Assembly (NCBI GenBank): GCA_023412275.1
Contig: JAEYNY010000042.1
Span: 1-10,053 of the forward strand
Direction: 5' to 3'
Origin: Bacillota bacterium
GTDB lineage: Bacteria > Bacillota > Clostridia > Acetivibrionales > DSM-1351
DNA: 10,053 nucleotides
Of this stretch, positions 6,604 through 10,053 are shown one piece after another. Position numbers and translations under genes: made by a program. Numbering within the stretch: the first letter of the stretch is position 1; each line of letters opens with the position of its first letter. The notes beneath the pieces are model-generated. The model worked only from the letters and a program-made list of their open reading frames with translations, had not been told where the DNA came from and made no database searches.

Positions 6604-8658
6604 ATGAGTTTTTTACCCATCAGTTTTGAAGACATGAATGAAAAAGGCTGGGAGCAGCTTGATTTTCTATATATAAGCGGGGATGCTTACGTGGATCATC
6701 CCAGTTTCGGACATGCAATAATAACCAGAGTCTTGGAAAGCGAGGGCTTCAAAGTTGGAATAATAGCTCAGCCCGACTGGAAAAACAGTGAGGATTTCAA
6801 GAAATTGGGAAGACCAAAGTATGGTGTATTTATATCCTCAGGGGTTATAGATTCAATGGTAAACCACTACACGGCCAGTAAAAAGAAAAGATCCACAGAT
6901 TTGTATTCTCCGGGAGGAAAAGCCGGATACAGACCTGACCGTGCCGTCATAGTATATGCGAATAAGATAAAAGAGATATTTAAGGATACACCAGTTATAA
7001 TCGGAGGACTTGAAGCAAGTCTTAGGAGATTTGCACATTATGACTACTGGGATGATAAAGTAAGGAGATCAATTCTTGTAGATTCCAAAGCTGACCTTCT
7101 GGTGTACGGAATGGGTGAAAAACCTATAACTGAGATAGCCAAATTGCTTAAAAAGGACGTTCCTGTTCATAGTATCAAGAATTTACGCGGCAGTGCGTAC
7201 CTTGCAAGATACGAAGAACTTCCGGCTGAAATCAGGGAGGCAATTGATTCAAACGGAACTAAGAAAGTAGCGGTATTACCCTCGTTTGAAGCAGTGCAGG
7301 ATAGTAAAAAAGTATATGCCGAGGCTTTCAAAATACAGTATAACGAGCAGGATGCAATAAACGGAAGGACATTGGTACAACCCCACGGTGACAGATATCT
7401 GGTTCAGAATCCTCCTATAATGCCTTTATCAACCGCTGAATTGGACAGGGTTTATGCACTGCCATACGAAAGAACATACCATCCGGTTTATGAAAAGTAC
7501 GGTGGGATTCCTGCCATTAATGAGGTGGAGTTCAGCATAACAAGTCACAGAGGCTGCTATGGAGGCTGTTCTTTCTGTGCTTTAAATTTTCATCAGGGTA
7601 GGGTCATTCAAAAAAGGAGCCAGGCATCAATATTAAATGAGGCAAAGAAGCTCACCTGGACACAGGGCTTTAAAGGATATATACACGATGTGGGCGGTCC
7701 TACAGCCAACTTCAGGAATGTTGCCTGTGAAAAACAGGTTAAAAACGGCGTCTGCAAAGAGAAACAATGTCTACATCCTGAACCTTGTAAAAACCTGATA
7801 GTAGATCATTCTGAGTATCTGGAACTTTTACGCAAGCTCAGGGCACTCCCTGATGTTAAGAAAGTATTTATTCGCTCAGGAATACGTTATGACTACCTAA
7901 TGCTAGACAAAAATGACGACTTTTTTACTGAATTATGCGAGCATCACGTCAGCGGTCAACTTAAAGTTGCACCTGAACACGTTGTGGACAGAGTTTTAGA
8001 TAAAATGGGAAAGCCAAAAAGACAGCTATACGATAGATTTGTAAAGAAATTTTATGATATAAATGAAAAAATTCATAAGGAACAGTATCTTGTTCCATAT
8101 TTGATTTCAAGCCATCCGGGAAGTGATCTGAATGCTGCCGTAGAATTGGCGGAATATCTAAAGCAGCAGGGATATATGCCAGAACAGGTTCAGGATTTTT
8201 ATCCGACACCGGGAACACTTTCAACCTGTATGTTCTATACAGGTTATGATGCAAGGAACATGAAGAAAGTATATGTGCCCAAAACACCGAAAGAGAAAGC
8301 CATGCAAAGAGCCCTGTTACAATACCGTAAAAAGGAAAATTATCATCTAGTAATAGAGGCGCTAAAGGAAGCACATAGGGAAGACCTTATAGGGTTTGGC
8401 CCAAATTGTCTTGTAAAACCTTTAAGAGGCAAACAGTATGGTAATACACCCAATAAGGCAAAAACAACGGGTGACGGCGGCAAGGGAAGAATTACAAAAG
8501 GAGAAAATGAGGCGAATACTGTAAAAGGTGAAAAATCCACAAAGCAAACATTTAGGGGAAATAGTAACAAAAATAGAAAACAAAGTAGTAAGACAGCTTA
8601 TTCAAATGCTAAATCAAAATCGGGTGACATGAAAAATTTGACAAGAAAAAAACGATAA
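6604..8658 (+). CDS. ygiQ: YgiQ family (UPF0313) radical SAM protein
   Basis: This 684-residue protein matches the UPF0313/YgiQ family throughout. The N-terminal domain has LYISGDAYVDHPSFGHAII (about 22-40) and VIIGGLEASLRRFAHYDYWD (131-150). The radical SAM cluster motif CxxxCxxC is at Cys318, Cys322 and Cys325 (RGCYGGCSFCALNFHQGR). A further cysteine set follows (Cys375, Cys384, Cys389, Cys395). HVSGQLKVAPEH (448-459) and DFYPTPGTLSTCMFYTG (531-547) are also typical. The enzyme should bind a 4Fe-4S cluster and cleave S-adenosylmethionine, but its substrate is unknown. The tail from about 610 is lysine-, serine- and asparagine-rich and probably disordered. The gene follows its own leader region and precedes folD by 53 bases, so the two may be co-transcribed. 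Confidence 0.92.
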   Translation: MSFLPISFEDMNEKGWEQLDFLYISGDAYVDHPSFGHAIITRVLESEGFKVGIIAQPDWKNSEDFKKLGRPKYGVFISSGVIDSMVNHYTASKKKRSTDLYSPGGKAGYRPDRAVIVYANKIKEIFKDTPVIIGGLEASLRRFAHYDYWDDKVRRSILVDSKADLLVYGMGEKPITEIAKLLKKDVPVHSIKNLRGSAYLARYEELPAEIREAIDSNGTKKVAVLPSFEAVQDSKKVYAEAFKIQYNEQDAINGRTLVQPHGDRYLVQNPPIMPLSTAELDRVYALPYERTYHPVYEKYGGIPAINEVEFSITSHRGCYGGCSFCALNFHQGRVIQKRSQASILNEAKKLTWTQGFKGYIHDVGGPTANFRNVACEKQVKNGVCKEKQCLHPEPCKNLIVDHSEYLELLRKLRALPDVKKVFIRSGIRYDYLMLDKNDDFFTELCEHHVSGQLKVAPEHVVDRVLDKMGKPKRQLYDRFVKKFYDINEKIHKEQYLVPYLISSHPGSDLNAAVELAEYLKQQGYMPEQVQDFYPTPGTLSTCMFYTGYDARNMKKVYVPKTPKEKAMQRALLQYRKKENYHLVIEALKEAHREDLIGFGPNCLVKPLRGKQYGNTPNKAKTTGDGGKGRITKGENEANTVKGEKSTKQTFRGNSNKNRKQSSKTAYSNAKSKSGDMKNLTRKKR

Positions 8659-8698
8659 AATAAAATGTAATAGTTATAAAAAATACTTAGGAAAAAGG

Positions 8699-8704
8699 AA
8701 AGGA
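8699..8704 (+). promoter_or_regulatory. Shine-Dalgarno of folD
   Basis: AAAGGA, within a purine-rich run, lies seven bases before the ATG at 8712. No clear promoter or terminator is seen in the 53 bases after ygiQ, which is consistent with read-through. Confidence 0.65.
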
Positions 8705-8711
8705 AGAAACC

Positions 8712-9566
8712 ATGTCTGCCAAAGTTTTGAATGGAACTGAGCTTGCGGCAAAAGTCAAATCTGAGCTAAAAGCAAAAATAGACGAATTGAAATTAAAGGG
8801 TATAAATCCCGGACTTGCAGTCATTATTGTAGGCGATGATCCTGCGTCAAGGGTATACGTAAACCACAAAAAGAACGATTGTGCTGAAATAGGTATTAAA
8901 TCATTTGAATACGCACTTCCTGCAAGTACCTCAGAAGAGGAATTACTTAGTTTAATAGAAACATTGAACAATGATGCTTCTGTAAATGGTATACTTGTCC
9001 AGTTGCCGATACCTAAACACATAAATGAAGATAAGGTTATTGCAGCAATTAGCCCCGATAAGGATGCCGATTGTTTCCATCCTATGAATGTTGGAAAACT
9101 CATGATTGGAAAACCTGAATTCCTGCCATGCACTCCGGCCGGGGTTGTGGAATTGTTGGAAGAAAATAATATAGAAATATCGGGAAAGAACTGCGTTGTA
9201 GTCGGCAGGAGCAATATAGTGGGAAAGCCACAGGCGATTTTGCTTCTTGCAAAAAATGCAACTGTAACCATATGCCATTCCAAAACTGCCAATATCCAGG
9301 AAGTATGTAGAAGTGCAGATATTCTGGTAGTAGCAATTGGGAAATCTGAGTTTGTCAAACCAGAATTTGTAAAACCGGGTGCTGTTGTTATTGATGTAGG
9401 TGTGTCAAGGGGAGCAGATGGAAAATTGGTTGGGGATGTTCAATTTGCGGAGGTTTCGAAAATAGCATCTGCAATTACAAAGGTAACAGGCGGTGTTGGC
9501 CCTATGACCAGAGCCATGTTGATGAAAAATACATATAAGGCAGCATTGTTACAAAACAATCTTTAA
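8712..9566 (+). CDS. folD: Bifunctional methylenetetrahydrofolate dehydrogenase / methenyltetrahydrofolate cyclohydrolase FolD
   Basis: FolD interconverts 5,10-methylene-, 5,10-methenyl- and 10-formyl-tetrahydrofolate in the cytosol, linking serine/glycine one-carbon units to purine and formyl-Met synthesis. The 284-residue length is normal. Visible signatures are YVNHKKNDCAEIGI with catalytic Lys53, GILVQLPIP with Gln97, and DKDADCFHP with Asp120. They correspond to Lys56, Gln100 and Asp125 of the human enzyme. The nucleotide-binding region has PCTPAGVVELL and VVVGRSNIVGKPQAILLL. DVGVSRGADGKLVGDV and TGGVGPMTRAML follow near the C-terminus. The usual Gly after the active-site Asp is Cys121 here. 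The gene lies downstream of ygiQ and may share its transcript. A weak stem-loop follows. Confidence 0.96.
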   Translation: MSAKVLNGTELAAKVKSELKAKIDELKLKGINPGLAVIIVGDDPASRVYVNHKKNDCAEIGIKSFEYALPASTSEEELLSLIETLNNDASVNGILVQLPIPKHINEDKVIAAISPDKDADCFHPMNVGKLMIGKPEFLPCTPAGVVELLEENNIEISGKNCVVVGRSNIVGKPQAILLLAKNATVTICHSKTANIQEVCRSADILVVAIGKSEFVKPEFVKPGAVVIDVGVSRGADGKLVGDVQFAEVSKIASAITKVTGGVGPMTRAMLMKNTYKAALLQNNL

Positions 9567-9567
9567 T

Positions 9568-9599
9568 TTCCTTGGTCAATAATAACAAAAACTAAGGAA
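9568..9599 (+). terminator. Possible weak terminator after folD
   Basis: TTCCTTGGT (9568-9576) pairs with ACTAAGGAA (9591-9599) over nine bp including one G-U, with a 14-base loop. The downstream sequence is only moderately T-rich, so termination may be partial. It lies two bases after the folD stop. Confidence 0.5.
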
Positions 9600-9620
9600 T
9601 AGCGTTTGTACTTTTCATTC

Positions 9621-9649
9621 TTGACATAAAAAATAAATAAGTTTACAAT
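9621..9649 (+). promoter_or_regulatory. Near-consensus sigma-A promoter
   Basis: TTGACA (9621-9626) is a perfect -35 and TACAAT (9644-9649) is a five-of-six -10, separated by exactly 17 bases. Expected initiation is near 9656, giving a leader of about 350 nt before the gene starting near 10012. This is the clearest sigma-A promoter in the window. Confidence 0.75.
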
Positions 9650-9655
9650 TAAATT

Positions 9656-10011
9656 GATTATGGAGTAAGAGCCAGTTCGTATTGTAGAGTTATATTAATT
9701 GATTATTAAGCTATTTAGGCTAATATATATATGCAGGTTTGTTTTATTAATGTTAAAAAACTTCAGCTAGGATTATTGTAAAAATTCTGGTATTATGCGT
9801 AGTTTAAATGACATATTTAGTAAAACGTCTCATATGTTTGAGTTTTATACATTATTTGTATCGGTCATAGCCATATACCGCTTAGTTATTATTATATTGT
9901 GCTATTCTACAGTACATAGGCCTTTAGAGGTTCATTTCTGCTTTTATTCCAATATTATTATGGTTATTGCGAATTATGAAATTTGAGCTTTGAAAACTGA
10001 ATAAGGAGGAG
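9656..10011 (+). other. Long AT-rich leader / intergenic region without a convincing gene
   Basis: This stretch lies between the 9621-9649 promoter and the last gene. It holds only modest hairpins: TATTA-a-GC with GCTAATA (9704-9725, one bulge), and CGGT-c-ATA with TATACCG (9862-9880, GCCA tetraloop, one bulged base). A boxA-like CTTTGAAAACT is at 9988-9998. A 63-codon reading frame (9795-9986) has no ribosome binding site and is not called. I recognise no riboswitch, T-box or known small RNA. It could be a structured leader, a small RNA or plain intergenic DNA. Confidence 0.5.
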
Positions 10012-10014
10012 GTG
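10004..10014 (+). promoter_or_regulatory. Strong but oddly placed Shine-Dalgarno of the last gene
   Basis: AGGAGGAGGTG contains two overlapping AGGAGG cores (10004-10009 and 10007-10012). The second extends to a full anti-Shine-Dalgarno complement, AGGAGGTG. The in-frame GTG at 10012-10014 is part of that site and only two bases from the first core. Confidence 0.6.
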
Positions 10015-10053
10015 TTTAAGATAATAATTAACATTTTAATTGGATTGGCCTGC
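10012..10053 (+). CDS. 5' end of an unidentified gene (cut by window edge)
   Basis: After the Shine-Dalgarno, only one forward frame stays open to the window end. It reads, from GTG, MFKIIINILIGLAC. The other two frames hit stops at 10018 and 10022. The residues are strongly hydrophobic, as at the start of a membrane anchor or signal segment. Membrane-anchored RNase Y is one family that begins this way, but 14 residues cannot identify it. The start is uncertain: GTG at 10012 is the only standard in-frame codon, but it overlaps the ribosome binding site. A non-standard ATA at 10021 would be better spaced. Confidence 0.45.
   Translation, partial: MFKIIINILIGLAC

Noticed and set aside
7961..8374. 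A 137-codon reading frame on the - strand opposite ygiQ.
   Set aside because: It is antisense to conserved YgiQ sequence, with no recognisable domain or ribosome site.
8687..9358. A 223-codon reading frame on the - strand opposite folD.
   Set aside because: It lies entirely antisense to an unmistakable folD, and its serine/phenylalanine-rich sequence is what antisense translation of this gene would give.
9652..9706. A 10-base direct repeat, AATTGATTAT, at 9652-9661 and 9697-9706.
   Set aside because: Only two copies of an AT-only-like decamer occur in very AT-rich sequence, and this is expected by chance.
9795..9986. A 63-codon forward reading frame in the leader region.
   Set aside because: It has no Shine-Dalgarno before the ATG, its composition matches translated AT-rich noncoding DNA (many I, Y, F), and no family motif is seen.

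Overview
The window is AT-rich, densely coding, and has every recognisable gene on the + strand. Protein families and order (sepF-yggT-ylmH-divIVA, then an ftsK/spoIIIE translocase) point to a Gram-positive Firmicute. The low GC, the A/T-ending codons and the clostridial style of FolD and YgiQ suggest Clostridia. A relative of the cellulolytic Ruminiclostridium group is plausible, but this is inference and no marker here proves it.

Layout. Positions 1-1861 hold the distal end of the division-and-cell-wall cluster: the 3' part of sepF, then yggT, ylmH and divIVA, closely spaced and apparently co-transcribed. A stem-loop terminator at 1888-1928 closes this unit. An extended -10 promoter overlapped by a perfect 11-bp inverted repeat (1951-1981) precedes an FtsK/SpoIIIE DNA translocase (2025-4547, probably starting at TTG). 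A strong, nearly symmetric terminator follows at 4577-4617. Next come a membrane-anchored protein with about 12 TPRs (4737-6500), a YgiQ-type radical SAM protein (6604-8658) and folD (8712-9566). The last 490 bases hold a weak stem-loop after folD, a near-consensus sigma-A promoter (9621-9649) and a long AT-rich leader. The leader ends in a strong Shine-Dalgarno and the first codons of a gene that runs off the window.

How the genes fit together. SepF (FtsZ membrane anchor), DivIVA (coiled-coil polar/septal scaffold) and FtsK/SpoIIIE (DNA pump at the closing septum) act at the division site. YggT is a small membrane protein of the same cluster, and YlmH is an S4-domain RNA/ribosome-binding protein. 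FolD supplies one-carbon folates. The TPR protein and YgiQ have no established role.

I see no mobile element, CRISPR array, tRNA, rRNA or clear novel multi-gene system. The items most worth a second look are the intergenic dyads upstream of ftsK, the TPR gene and ygiQ; the long leader with its unusual start region at the right edge; the extra cysteine set in YgiQ; and the R-to-M change at the DivIVA membrane-binding tip.
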